NCBI GenBank assembly: GCA_963555705.1
Contig: OY743170.1
Span: forward strand, 11,881,096-11,945,095
From: Ligustrum vulgare
Taxonomy: Eukaryota; Streptophyta; Magnoliopsida; Lamiales; Oleaceae
Direction of reading: 5' to 3'
Length of the DNA: 64,000 nucleotides
A program made the translations under genes and the position numbers. The notes below the pieces were generated by a model. The model did not search any database and was not told the DNA's origin. It was given only the letters and a program-made list of their open reading frames with translations. Positions within the stretch are counted from its first letter, which is position 1. Each line of letters opens with the position of its first letter. Below are positions 10,272 to 20,909 of the stretch, one piece after another.

Positions 10272-10956
10272 ATGAACAAAAATGTAGCAAAGTATGAAGT
10301 TGAAAATTTCAATGGGAACCATTTCTCGTTGTGGAAAATGTGAATAAAAGCAGAACGAGATAGATAACAACGAAATTGCTAATTTGTACTTAGCACTAGC
10401 CGATGGAGTATTGTCAAGTGTGCATAGAAGAAAACAATGACGAAGATTTAAGATACCCTCACAAAGTTGTATGAGGCCAAATCATTATACAACAAAATTT
10501 TCCTGAAGAGACGCTTTGCACCCTTCAGAAAATAGAGTCAACTATGATGACAGACTACTTCAACACCCTCAAAACTCTATTATCACAACTTAAATCAATG
10601 GGCTATAAAATCGAGGCAGGTGGACTTGCTGAGATTCTACTATAAACTCATCAGATTTGTATGATCAACTCATCATCAAGTTAACCAACAACATAGAAGA
10701 TCTAATCTTTGACAATGTTGCAGCTATAGTTCATGAAGAAGAAAGCCGGCACAAGAACAAGGAGGACAAATTGACAAGTTTACAACAGGAAAACTCTTTG
10801 ATGATGATCAGAGGGAGATCAACAGAATGTGGCCCCAGTAGAAGTCATAACCAGAGTAGATCAAAATCAAGAAGTAAGAAGAATACCGAATATTATTACT
10901 ATGACAAGAAAGGACACTTAAAAAGGAATTTTTAGAGTTTCAAGAGGAATGAAGAA
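10272..10956 (+). pseudogene. Copia-1 gag, first part
   Basis: The ATG at 10272 begins MNKNVAKYEVENFNGNHFSLWKM, a copia Gag N-terminus. Frame breaks and stops follow quickly. The C-terminal part at 10657-10935 is open for 92 codons. It has the conserved MYDQLIIKLTNN.EDLIFDNVAA.VHEEESR, a basic stretch, and a decayed knuckle (YYYYDKKGHLKRNF, with the Cys residues lost). The gene is cut at 10956 by element B and resumes at 16340. Confidence 0.8.
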
Positions 10957-11689
10957 TGATGCGAACCCCTTCGGTATATTGACCGAAAATTCCCACAACA
11001 ATTTAATACAAAACCCAAGAAAGCTAAAGTGGTAAAATAAGTGATAAACACCTTAACCCAAATTTAAATCTAACCCAAAATTCAAGGATTAACAAACCCT
11101 AACCCAATGGGTATCAACCAAACAAATTCCAAGGTGACGGAAAATAAACAACAACACAAGAATAATAATACTCAAGCAAAGTTGATTAACTTCTAAGAAA
11201 AATACAAGAACAAAGGAGGTTTAACCTTACCTCAAAAGGAGTCTCTCTAGACTAAGCTCTCAAGAGCACTTCATATGAACAACCAAGTTATCTTTACAAA
11301 TGAAAAAGAATGAGTATTTAATGTACAAAATGGGCAAAAGGTGCAAATTCGAAATTTGCAAGAAAAATCCTGTTTTTGTAAAACGGAGTGTTTCGGTCGA
11401 TCACAGGGTCGACCGAAATGGGACTTTTGGTCGACCGTCACTCAGCCGAACGCGACTGAGGCTGAATCCAAATTTCTCTGCAGAAGATTGGTCGACTGAA
11501 AGAAAGTTCGGTCGAACAAACTTGGCTGAAACTCCAAGCTTCTCATTTTTGGCTCCAACATGATTCTTGGCTTCTTTTCTTGATTTATTCACATTGTTTA
11601 GCCTCGAATCTTGAACCTCTTCGACGTTAGATCTCGTCATGGGTCCCACGTGTACGTGCATCGATGTTTGACTTTCTCGGTTCTCATCA
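10957..11689 (-). repeat. Element B 3' LTR
   Basis: 733 bp, TGATGCGAACC..TTCTCATCA on the plus strand. U3 carries the TCGGTCGACCGA-type array at about 11390-11515. A TATA-like TTAAATAC lies near 11312-11320 on the minus strand. Compared with the other LTR it lacks about 18 bp holding one palindrome. Confidence 0.9.
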
Positions 11690-12657
11690 TCCCCTCCCTC
11701 TTGGAAATGATTCGACCTCGAATACGGCTTGATTGCACTAGTGTGAGATTCCTTGACCTTTGATCTTGAAACATTGCGGGCCACAGGTTCATGCGATGAA
11801 GTTGGACCTTCGCGATTCTCATCATCTCCTCCATCTTGAAAGAGAATCGACCACGAATCGACACCTACAATAAAGAAAATAGAAAATTCAGACACAATAA
11901 ATGTAACTGAAATTTCATACTCACCGTGCAAAATCAATTTGTAGGCGTTGCCAAGAACTTGAGAGGTGCCAACATCGCAGGGTAGCATTTTGGATTTTAT
12001 TCGATCGGGAACCCGTTCTCCCTTTGAAAAGAACCATATCCAACCATTCGGATCAAATATGAATCTCCTCCTACCATGGTTGGCATGAGAAGTACATTGT
12101 ATGCCAATCCCCTCAGATGGAGGCGCGATCCTCCTGCGAAGGGGCTTAACCAGATTTGCTTTGTTATGCCCCCCTAAACTAACACTTTCATCAATAAATA
12201 AGTACATCAAGCTCAAAAGAGTTAGTAGGCTAGGGCCATAAGCAACATCAAGTGGAGAAAATTTGTTAATAGGATGAACACTTCCATTACAAGCAAATTT
12301 AACAACTACAAATTGAGCATCATTTTTATGCAAATGCACCACTCCCCTAAAGAAAAGATTCATCATGTTGATAGCAATGCTGGTTTTATGACATGTAGTA
12401 AAATGTGAAAGTTTAATACCCCTATCAACATCCAAAAAATTAGTATCATTTCTTTTCTTTAGTCTAAGTAAACCCAACACAAACTTCAAAAAATGATTAA
12501 TCCAAGGTTTACTGGGAACGTGCAAATGTGTGTATAAAACTTGAGGTAAAAACTTAGATTTAACCATTTTGAACGTTCGGCCTTTACCACAAGTGCAAAT
12601 ATGTTTATCACCAATTTTCCAATGAGGCCAATAAAAGCAATCACAAAATATTTCCAC
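11401..12657 (-). pseudogene. Element B integrase core remnant and C-terminus
   Basis: A 418-codon open frame. Residues about 1-110 follow the gypsy integrase (FYWPHWKIGDKHIC, then KSKFLPQVLYTHLHVPSKPWI, then FVLGLLRLKK, then HFTTCHKTS, then NLFFRGVVHLH). The segment with the second Asp and Glu of the DDE site is deleted; the frame jumps to KFACNGSVHPINKFSPLDVAYG. A basic stretch, HANHGRRRFIFDPNGWIWFF, and the polyprotein tail follow. No chromodomain is seen. The tail contains FQDGGDDENRE and FQEGGDDENRE, a duplicated PPT-U3 junction. The last 96 codons run into the LTR. Catalytically dead. Confidence 0.75.
11814..11841 (-). repeat. Second PPT/U3-start-like module in element B
   Basis: On the element strand, CAAGATGGAGGAGATGATGAG, continuing AATCGCGAAGG, resembles the true junction CAAGAGGGAGGGGATGATGAG, continuing AACCGAGAAAG, at 11689/11690. 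The pseudo-U3 start is at 11824, exactly 135 bp upstream of the real one. Element D has the same pair, 54166 versus 54031. Confidence 0.7.
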
Positions 12658-12881
12658 AGCCCGTTTGTTTCAAAGTGTCCAATCAAACAACCAACATGCG
12701 CCTCACTCATTAGAAATTCGCGTATGGCACATTTAGAAACAAACAATCCAACTTTCCAAAACAAATAGTTATCATGCTCATAAAATCCATCAAGATATCG
12801 CTCATAACATGATTCATAAATGTTTAACAAATTTGGATTATTAACATGCATGCCCTTAACATGTTCAAAACAAAACATCAA
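12486..12881 (-). pseudogene. Element B RNase H-integrase junction and HHCC region
   Basis: 131-codon frame overlapping its neighbours. FEHVKGMHVNNPNLLNIYESC, then YLDGFYEHDNYLFWKVGLF, then SKCAIREFLMSEAHVGCLIGHF matches the linker and zinc-binding HHCC start of gypsy integrase (related proteins read CSxRELLVREAHGGGLMGHF). After that the frame is shifted relative to the integrase core in 11401-12657. Confidence 0.65.
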
Positions 12882-13854
12882 GAAATGTCAGAAGTGAAGT
12901 CCTTTTATCATCAAGACATCTCAATAAATTTCTCTCATGGACTCCCTTAACTAGCAATTTCTTTAGAGAGTAAATATGCACGTCAAGCATATTTTCACGA
13001 AGTAAGAATTCAACATGCCCATGAAATGTACTATATGCAACATTTTCACAAAAGGATTTGGTATTTATGCAATTGGGCATATGCAAAAAGTTGCATTTAC
13101 AGATTAAGTACTCATCATGACAATGATCCTTACCACATGTTACATTTTCACAAGTCAACAACACACTTGTCAAATCTACATCAAGATCATACAACCCTCT
13201 AATATATTCAAAACACAATAACCTTGCATTCAAAGAAAGGTTAGGAGTATACCTCCTCGATGTTGCATTGGTTATCCCATTTTCTTTACCTCGGTTGTAC
13301 TCGTTGTTGTAGGAAAATGTTTCCATGAATTTCTTCCATAAGACATGCTTTTGGAGTTCTTTGTTTCCTTGATAAGTTGGCCTCACAATTTCCTGCAACA
13401 AGGAAATAACCAAACTAGGGAGGGAGTTGTTAGAATATTCAAGCGCAAATAACATTTTGGAGGGATCTCTTCTCTCAATTTCTTTGGTGGTACTCATCAC
13501 TTCCTCACCTTTTTCTGAGGTAGAATCCTCAACCCTCGGTTCCTCTCTCACCTCTCCTTTTTCTGGAGTCGTGACTCCAACCCTCATTGCCTCTCCTTTT
13601 TCTAGGGACGTGGCCCCAACTCTCATTGCCTCTCCTTGTTCTAGGGACGTGTCCTCAACTCTCATGCTCTCATTTTGCTTCTCTTTTGTTTCTTCCTCAA
13701 TTGGCTCAATCAAATTTTCCTTTTCTTTCTTCGTTTTTTTTTCTTTTTCTTTTTCCTTCTCATTTTCTTCTTCAAACTCCTTCTTGAGCTTCATTCGGTC
13801 TTTGCATACTTCTTCTGGGCTCAAAGATAGGATCACAACCTTTTTTCCATCCAT
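12865..13854 (-). pseudogene. Element B protease-RT linker fused to integrase linker repeats
   Basis: A 329-codon open frame beginning MDGKKVVILSLSPEEVCKD, the usual post-protease linker, then a Lys/Glu coiled-coil-like stretch (about 25-60). Next come three near repeats with core GEAMRVG.T..EKGE (about 65-115). PSLVISLLQEI is the last RT-proximal landmark; RT itself is missing. The C-terminal half repeats RNase H-integrase linker phrases (LLCFEYIRGLYD..., NFLHMPNC..., SLKKLLVKGVHERNLL), which recur once more in 12486-12881. It is open over its whole length despite being a rearranged piece. Confidence 0.6.
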
Positions 13855-13925
13855 TTGGAAGCTACACCGGTTCTTCCTCCTATCAAGACTCGTATTTCGC
13901 TCACATTGTCAAGGTTTTCCCAAAA

Positions 13926-14360
13926 TTATGTGAGTATTATGTTTGGAACTACATCACATATCACTTGATCACTATAGGTTCCAATGTTGAAAGTAAGAAG
14001 AATTTGTTCACTCACTCTCACCTCCCCATCGTCACCCAACCCTTGCAATACATAGGGATTAGGATGCTTCATAACCGGTAACCCCAATTTCTCCACCCTA
14101 CAAGCACTCACCAAATTCGTGTCACTCTCCCCATCTATAATGAGACTACATGCCCTATCCCCCACAAGGCATCTAGTGTAGAAAGTATTTCCTCCATGCT
14201 TCTCCCTCTCATTATCATGGGCCAAAAATTTTGGTAGCCTAGCATTCATCTCCTTCACTACTTCTCTACTTCCACTTCCGTCCCTCCTTTGGAATGATGA
14301 AGTCTTCATTTTCTCAAAATTAACCTTCTCATCCATCCCATCTCCACTCCTATCTACCAA
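13926..14360 (-). pseudogene. Element B protease remnant without catalytic motif
   Basis: 144 codons. FYTRCLVGDRACSLIIDGESDTNLVS aligns with the gypsy protease start of element A (FHTRCLVGKKICGMVIDGG), but the D-S/T-G active site reads D-G-E. VEKLGLPVMKHPNPYVLQGL and VICDVVP follow, then a frameshift. Enzymatically dead by inspection. Confidence 0.7.
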
Positions 14361-14647
14361 TTCTCTTCGTTTTCCACTTCTCCACTTCTACCCATTCCAT
14401 GGAGTGATGAATTTTGCATTCTCGCACTATCAATATTTTCATCAACTCCATTTCTCCTACCTTCTAACCACTCTCTTCTTTTCCTATTCAAACTCCTACT
14501 TTGTTTTCTACTTCCATCCCTATACACAATGTTCCCTAATTTATCCCTCAACCTCCTCCTACCATCCCTATTTTCTTCACCTATACTAATTGATAAACTC
14601 TCCCCTCTTGTTCCTAAATTTTTCAACTCACCCCCAATCTTCTCCAT
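14354..14647 (-). pseudogene. Element B gag N-terminal remnant
   Basis: 97 codons, Arg/Glu/Gly-rich (REWLEGRRNGVDENID), like the charged N-terminus of gypsy Gag in element A. The capsid core and zinc knuckle are missing. Weak call from composition and position before the protease remnant. Confidence 0.45.
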
Positions 14648-15574
14648 TTATCTAGCCATGGTGGTTGAAAGATTTTGTAACAAGTACTTCAAATCTTGAG
14701 TTTGAGCATTGGAATTTGACATGGTGTGCAAGTGTGAAAGTGTTCTCACGAGAATAATTTTCACTCGTGTTTCACTCAATTTAGGCTTTTACCCTCTAAT
14801 GAGCTCACCACTCTTGCCTTTTTCCACTCAAAATCTCTTTTCTCAAGTTCTCTAAGGAAGGTAATCAACTAAACCACAAAGTATAATTCTTGTGGAGTCA
14901 AATAAATCATAAACAAGGAAGAAAGAATTTAGAACAAGTAGACACAATAGCAAGTGAAATTTGTGTGCTTGCTATCTCAAAAGGAACAATATTTATGTGA
15001 GATAAGATGCTAGGAACACAATTTTAGAAATGTGATTGACAAACCACAAATAATTGATAAGGCAAAGATGTAGAGCAATAAGCACAACGAGTGTAAATTT
15101 TCAATGAGGTAATTTATCAAACACTTTGTACTCAATCTTTGATTGGCCTTGAATGTGTATAATGTGGATATATGAATAAATTCCCAACAACCCAAATGTG
15201 GTAAGGAATGAATGATCAACAATTTCCCAATGTATGGAGCAAGTGATATATGGAATAAAATGTTGATAACACAATCTCAATGATGGGAAATGGATAGCCC
15301 TAAGTAATTAGCAATATATGGGTATTGAACAACAAAGCATTAATGGAGTATTTTTCATTGGGACAATTTATCAAACACTTTGAATACACAATTTGAAAAG
15401 TGTAGGTTTTGTAGTGAATGAATATGGAATTCCTCCAAAAAACTCACAATTAATATACCCAATACATGGAATCAACAATACACATGGGCATATAAATTTT
15501 CCCCAATTTTTCTCAATTTTCAGATTTTTTTTAACAACTATAAGGTAAAGATAGGTTTACCAAATTAGAGCCAA
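14648..15574 (-). other. Element B leader, no gene
   Basis: About 930 bp between the gag remnant and the PBS. AT-rich. It has two related blocks with the phrase CAATTTATCAAACACTTTG (about 15110 and 15363) and no credible coding frame. Confidence 0.5.
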
Positions 15575-15586
15575 GCTCTGATACCA
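15575..15586 (-). other. Element B primer binding site
   Basis: On the element strand TGGTATCAGAGC, an exact match to the tRNA-iMet-type primer site, two bases inside the 5' LTR. Confidence 0.9.
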
Positions 15587-15588
15587 AA

Positions 15589-16339
15589 TGATGCGAACCC
15601 CTTCGGTATATTGACCGAAAATTTCCACAACAATTTAATAAAAAACCCAAGAAAGCTAAAGTGGTAAAATAAGTGATAAACACATTAACTCAAGTTTAAA
15701 TCTAACCCAAAATTCAAGGTTAACAAACCCTAGCCCAATGGGTATCAACCAAACAAATTACAGGGTGGTGAAAAATAAACAACAACACAAGAATAATAAT
15801 ATTCAAGCAAAGTTGATTAACTTCCAAGAAAAATACAAGAACAAAGAAGGTTTAACCTTACCTCAAAAGGAGTCTCTCTGGACTAAGCTCTCAAGAGCAC
15901 TTCATATGAACAACCAAGTTATCTTTACAAATGAAAAAGAATGAGTATATAATGTACAAAATAGGCAAAAGGTACAAATTCGGAATTTGCAAGAAAAACC
16001 CCATTTTTGTAAAACTGAGTGTTTCGGTCGACCGAAATTATTTCGGTCGATTACAGGGTCGACCGAAATGGGACTTTCGGTCGACCGTCACTCAGCCGAA
16101 CGCGACTGAGGCTGAATCAAAATTTCTCTGCAGAAGATTGGTCGACCGGAAGAAAGTTCGGTCGACTGAACTTGGCTGAAACTCCAAGCTTCTCATTTTT
16201 TGCTCCAACTTGATTCTTGGCTTCTTTTCTTGATTTATTCACATTGTTTAGCTTTGAATCTTGAACCTCTTCGACGTCAGATCTTGTCATGGGTCCCACG
16301 GGCATGTGCATCAAGGTTTGACTTTCTCGGTTCTCATCT
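15589..16339 (-). repeat. Element B 5' LTR
   Basis: 751 bp. Contains the perfect 16-bp palindrome TTTCGGTCGACCGAAA (16022-16037) within the U3 array 16022-16175. The terminal base is T instead of A. Confidence 0.9.
16022..16175 (-). promoter_or_regulatory. TCGGTCGACCGA palindrome array in element B U3
   Basis: Perfect or near-perfect copies of CGGTCGACCG recur through the block: a 16-mer at 16022, then sites near 16043, 16056, 16079, 16140 and 16160. Several lost one arm by single changes (GGTCGATT, GGTCGACTGAA). The same array is at 11397-11515 and 53711-53875. It lies 175-310 bp from the U3 start and upstream of the TATA-like sequence. Confidence 0.55.
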
Positions 16340-17068
16340 AAAGGAAAGGCACTTGAGAACACTAAAGCCTATGGTTGTGTAGCAAGCACCTCATACATTG
16401 GAGAAATTTTATACAACGAGGCAATAACTATTATTGAAGGTAGTAAGTAATTCTCTGATATATATGGCTCATTGATTTAAGATCTGCATGGCACATAACA
16501 CCGATGAAAGAATGATTCCATCAACATTAACCTATCTCACGAGGTTTAGTATTTATAGGAAATAATCATGTCTTGGAGATCGCTGGCATTGGTACTATCA
16601 AATCAAAATGTATGATGGTAAAGTTCGCACAATTCAGGATGTTCGACATGTAAAGGGCTTGGAGAGAAATTCAGTGTCCTTGGGATAATTAGATAATATT
16701 GGGTGTAAACCCATGTTGATGGGACTACGAAAATAGTCAAAGACGCGCTTGTGGTGATGAAAGCGAAAAAGATAGTTGCAAATTTTTTGTACATGCTTAA
16801 GGGAGACACTAAAGAAGGAAAAACATATGTTGCATTGGCGAGTTTTGTAGGAGAATTAACGATGATGTGGCACTGCAAACCTAGCCACATGCCAAAACAT
16901 GGTTTGGAAACTCTCTAAAAAAGATAGCTTCTTCCATGGCTAAAAAATGTATCATTACCCTTATGTGAGCAGTGTTACTAGTAAGCAACAAATATTGAAG
17001 TTCAACACTTCTACTGCTAGAATTAAAGTTATCCTGGAGTTAATTCATTTCGATGTTTGGATAGTACT
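16340..17068 (+). pseudogene. Copia-1 protease/GAG-pre-integrase/integrase start
   Basis: Resumes the copia polyprotein after element B. Recognisable phrases in shifting frames: YGCVASTS..GEILYNEA, then GNNHVLEIAGIG, then KMYDGKVRTIQDVRHVKGL, then LKFNTSTARIKVILELIHFDVW (the start of the integrase core with its first Asp). Many stops and frame changes. It ends at 17068, where element C inserted into the codons after the first catalytic Asp. Confidence 0.8.
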
Positions 17069-18690
17069 GTTCGCTCAAAATAGTGTACCGCAAGCGCACG
17101 AGTCGCGTACAAGTAATAAAGTGGATTTTTTGAGTCCGGGTTGTCAATCCCACGAGGAATGTATACTCTAGATTATATAACTTTAATTAATTTAATTCTA
17201 ACAACAAAGAGAAACACACAATTAAAAGTTGGATTTTGGAAAATTCTAAATTAACGAAACTAATTTTAAACCAAATTAAAATAAGGAAAATGGAAGATAA
17301 AATAGTTGGGATTCATGATTTCACTTAACTCTCGCTTAAGTAATTTCTCAACACATGCAAATTAATAAATTACTCATTTACAATGTTAGACCCGATTTTT
17401 CAAGCTTATCTAATTACCTCTTTCGAGTGAAATTAACTATAATCAATTGGTTTAACCTACTATATCTCTATGTCGATTAAGGCCCAATCAATTGCATTAA
17501 CTCTTTGTGAAAATAGCTCAATGGATCATCTAGGGTTTAAGGTATATCTCTATCCTTAACAAGAACCTAGAGTATTTATTATTTGGTCTAAAATGCATAA
17601 TATCTCTCGATTATCATACACTTCACAAAACATATATTTGGTGATCAATCAAACACATGGAATAATCTCAATAACAAACACACATGAAATAAGCTCAAAA
17701 TTAATAAACAAACATTAAAATTACTTAAACTAAGTTAAGCTACATCAATCATCCCAACATAAAACAACTAGTCCATTATATAAATATTCCACAAAAGATA
17801 AGGTTTATGAAAATACATCACAAAATTTATAAATTAAGGATAAAAATACAAGAAAAATGAAATACAACACTTCCCTTGATTTTCGCTCCAACAATCTTTC
17901 AACAATGCTTTGTATTTCCACTTACTTCTTGCTTCTTTGCTCCAATGGTTGCTAGTAACTTAGAAACAAAACTAAACTACAAACTAAATTACAAACTAAA
18001 TCAAAAACTAAGAAAAGAAAAGAAAAGAAAAGAAAAGAAAGAAAAGAGAGAAAAGAGGGAAGGGGGCTAGGGTTTGGTGAGGTAAAATTGTGTTAAGAAT
18101 GTTGAAAGCCTAGTCAAAATGCCCAAAAATACCAAAAATTCGCTTAGATCCGCGCCCTTCAGCTTTTGGGCCGAACCGGGTCGGCCCAGATTATTGCTCA
18201 AAATTATGACCACGCGATCGCGTGGCTGAATGCCTCGCGATCGCATGGTTGACTTGAAAACTCTCGGATTGGATTTTTGGCTTGATTCGCGAGCGCTGCC
18301 TAGTCGATGCACGTGATCGCGTGGTTCACCATCCAGCTTTGTCCTTCCATGATTGCAATTGGGTCCTCCATCTTCTGGTCTTCTTCAATTTAGTCCTCGA
18401 ATTTTGACTTTTATTACAAATATGCCCCTGGAATATTTGCATCTTTAGTCCTCCATTTTCTGAGATGTTGCAATTGAGTCCCCGAACTTTTGATTTCTTT
18501 CAATTAGGTCCTTGAACATCAAAATTGCTCATTTTTTCGCTCAATTGCTCTCCGACCTTGTCCATTTTCTTTCCAATTGAGGTTGTACTTAATTGTACAA
18601 GATAATACAATTTATAAGTAGATAGTTGCTCAATTTATCAATTAAATTGTTAATTTAGGAACTAAACAAGTGTGTAAAACACATTTATCA
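17069..18690 (-). repeat. Element C 3' LTR
   Basis: 1622 bp. Plus strand begins TGTTCGCTCAAAATAGTG and ends ACATTTATCA. Contains an AAGAA-type purine microsatellite (about 18001-18060), a TATA-like TATATAAAT region near 17773-17790 on the minus strand, and the GCGATCGC array. Confidence 0.9.
18210..18327 (-). promoter_or_regulatory. GCGATCGC palindrome array in element C U3
   Basis: Perfect 16-bp palindrome CCACGCGATCGCGTGG at 18210-18225, GCGATCGC at 18237, variant GCGAGCGC at 18289 and GTGATCGC at 18313. Core spacings are 23, 52 and 24 bp, the same as in element A. The flanks outside about 120 bp are unrelated to element A. Confidence 0.6.
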
Positions 18691-18704
18691 CACCCCCAAA
18701 CTTG
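18691..18704 (-). other. Element C polypurine tract
   Basis: On the element strand CAAGTTTGGGGGTG directly precedes the 3' LTR (TGATAAATG). The same 14-mer recurs three times further inside. Confidence 0.8.
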
Positions 18705-20909
18705 AGCTTTTGCTCATCTCAAGCAAAATTATCTACTAGTGCATTCAAGTAGCATGAAATATAGATCAACAATGTCAGATAACTTGCAAATTACTCATGA
18801 GTGCAAAATTGTATAATCAATTCAAAAGTATGATTCCAAACAATGCTACCAAAAATAAGTTTAGCTTATCCGATGTTCGATCGGTGTGTGTGTGCAAAGT
18901 CACTTTCAATTGTCAATTAAGTTTTTAGAATATTGATGAGTAAAGAAGTTTAAAGTCAAAACTACCCACCATTAGTGGTCAATTCTTTTTCTTTCCCACT
19001 CGTGACATTCATCCCCTAATAAATATTTTTCTTTCCTCTCCCGAGATGCAATTCTAGAGGGTACTCTCAAATCACTCTTTTCTTTTTCCACTCTAGTTTG
19101 AGTGCGTTTTACCGGCAATTTTGACAATCTAGAAATGCACGGACTCTCCACTAAATGAGCGCTTCGACATTCAAGTTTATACTAAGCAATTCAAACCCAC
19201 TATTAATCTAAAAGCCCTTATGCAAGTACAAATGCATGATTTCTAAAAACTAACGTAATGAATGCTCGTGTCTTCCCTACTCCCTTAAGCTTTCTAATTG
19301 ACCCATGTAGCGAGCTTTAGATCGGAAACTCCCCGATTGTTTTAAGATCAAAGGGTACTAGGTTTCAAAATACCCCTACAGACTTAATAACTCGAGTCAA
19401 AAAGGCTACGAAGTGAGGTAGACTTATTAAGCAAATGCAATAATGAAGTGCTTTTTTTTTCCCAAGTGTGTGTGTGAGTATCCTACTCGTTAAGCTTTCT
19501 AATTGACCCATGTAGCGAGCTTTAGGCTGGTGACTCCCAAGTTTCAAACTTAAGGCACCAAGTTTCAATATACTCCTACGGGCTTAATTACTCGAGTAAA
19601 AAAGGCTTCGAGATAGGGCAATCCAATGCAAAAATTAAAATAGGCTCAGAACTTTAGCATACGGTCATTACTTAGCTTATACTTGGCGAAATACACTCCA
19701 CACAAATTTTATTTCCAACATGCATGGAATCACCACACGTCTAGACCGTCTCCTTCACCGGGTCAACCACCCCCAAACTTGTCTTACAATAGGATCAAGA
19801 GATTTAGAGTTTTGGGAAACATTTGATAGGTTGATAAAATTAAAAATACAAGCTCACAACCTAATTCTTCTACTTCATTAACCTCTTCACCCTTCAACAA
19901 TTCCTAAACTTTACCAACAATCAATCATGACTATTATGCTCAAGATAAACATGATCTTGCATGGATAAGCATTTTGTGAAAGTAGACACAAGTAGCATAT
20001 TGGTCATAAATCATGAATCAATAACAATTTTAAACATCTAAGTAATCCTGGCCGGCAAGGCTATCTAACATGTCAATACACAATAGGAAATCACCCCCAA
20101 ACTTGAAATGCACATTGTCCTCAATGTGTAAAATAAAATCAAAGTAAGAGGAAAGAATTTACTAGACATCCCAAGAAGTGGTGGGGCACTAATAAGTAGT
20201 CTTGGGCATGTGAAACTCTCATTACAATCACCAACAATCCACCCCCAAACTTGTGTTGAAGCCTCCAATCAATTGAACACAAATTTTTCCAATGAGACAT
20301 TTCATCGAACACCTTGTGAGCATCCTATGAAAATACAAGGAAAGAGTAGATATTAAGTAGTGAATGACCCAAAAAATTTAAATCACATTCAAAATCTCAA
20401 TTCTAACTCATTAATCCAATACAATTTGCCCATCCACATCATTATTAAATCACACCTGAAGATAAAAGACAATATGAACCAAGTGATTTAAAAATGAGTT
20501 TTAAACAAATTTTGACTTTGAAAGTTTGATATGAGTATATGTTAGAATTAAATGAGAATGTATTGGAGCTATTTCACACTACCCAACTTGAGGAAAATAA
20601 ATGTAGAAGATAGAGACTTGGGCCTAACCAACTTATTTGCAAGAAAGTAAATAATATGCAAAAAATAAAAATAAAGCAAGTAAATGATAGAGAATGGGTT
20701 GCCTCCCATTAAGCGCTTATTTTAAAGTCATTAGCTCGACTCTCCGCATAAGTTCTTCATGGCACTCTAAATATAGCTTTTGATGCCATGTTCATTTTGC
20801 TTCTTTTGGCTTTGCCCCACTCTTCATTGATTCGAAATACTTGCACCTTGCCCATTCCAATGTCATGGGACTTGCCTATTCCATCCAATTCAAACTAAAC
20901 TAAATAGAC
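18705..20909 (-). repeat. Element C interior: PPT-like copies and a direct repeat
   Basis: No coding domain seen. The exact 14-mer CACCCCCAAACTTG (plus strand), which is the PPT, recurs at 19768-19781, 20092-20105 and 20240-20253. An imperfect 123-bp direct repeat starts with TAAGCTTTCTAATTGACCCA at 19286-19408 and 19491-19613 (period 205 bp). Confidence 0.75.

Larger units (their letters stand above)
10957..16339 (-). mobile_element. Element B: rearranged non-autonomous Ty3/gypsy
   Basis: Minus-strand element, 5.4 kb, with LTRs 10957-11689 and 15589-16339 and an exact tRNA-iMet PBS. It splits Copia-1 between gag and protease; the copia frame is recognisable on both sides. The interior holds scraps of gag, a protease without its catalytic DSG, a duplicated RNase H-integrase linker and an integrase missing its second and third catalytic residues. 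RT is absent. No exact target duplication: flanks are AAGAA and AAAGG, and the outer right base is T instead of A. Element D at 52469 is a close relative. Confidence 0.85.

Noticed and set aside
13427..13933. 168-codon plus-strand frame opposite element B
   Set aside because: Ser/Phe-rich complement of the Lys/Glu repeats of the minus-strand pol remnant.
15575..15586. GCTCTGATACCA as the 3' end of a tRNA gene
   Set aside because: No cloverleaf around it. It is the complement of a primer binding site next to an LTR.
17876..18312. Matching short frames in the two element C LTRs (17876-18312 and 22536-22962)
   Set aside because: Present twice only because the LTR is duplicated. They read through a purine microsatellite and the palindrome array.
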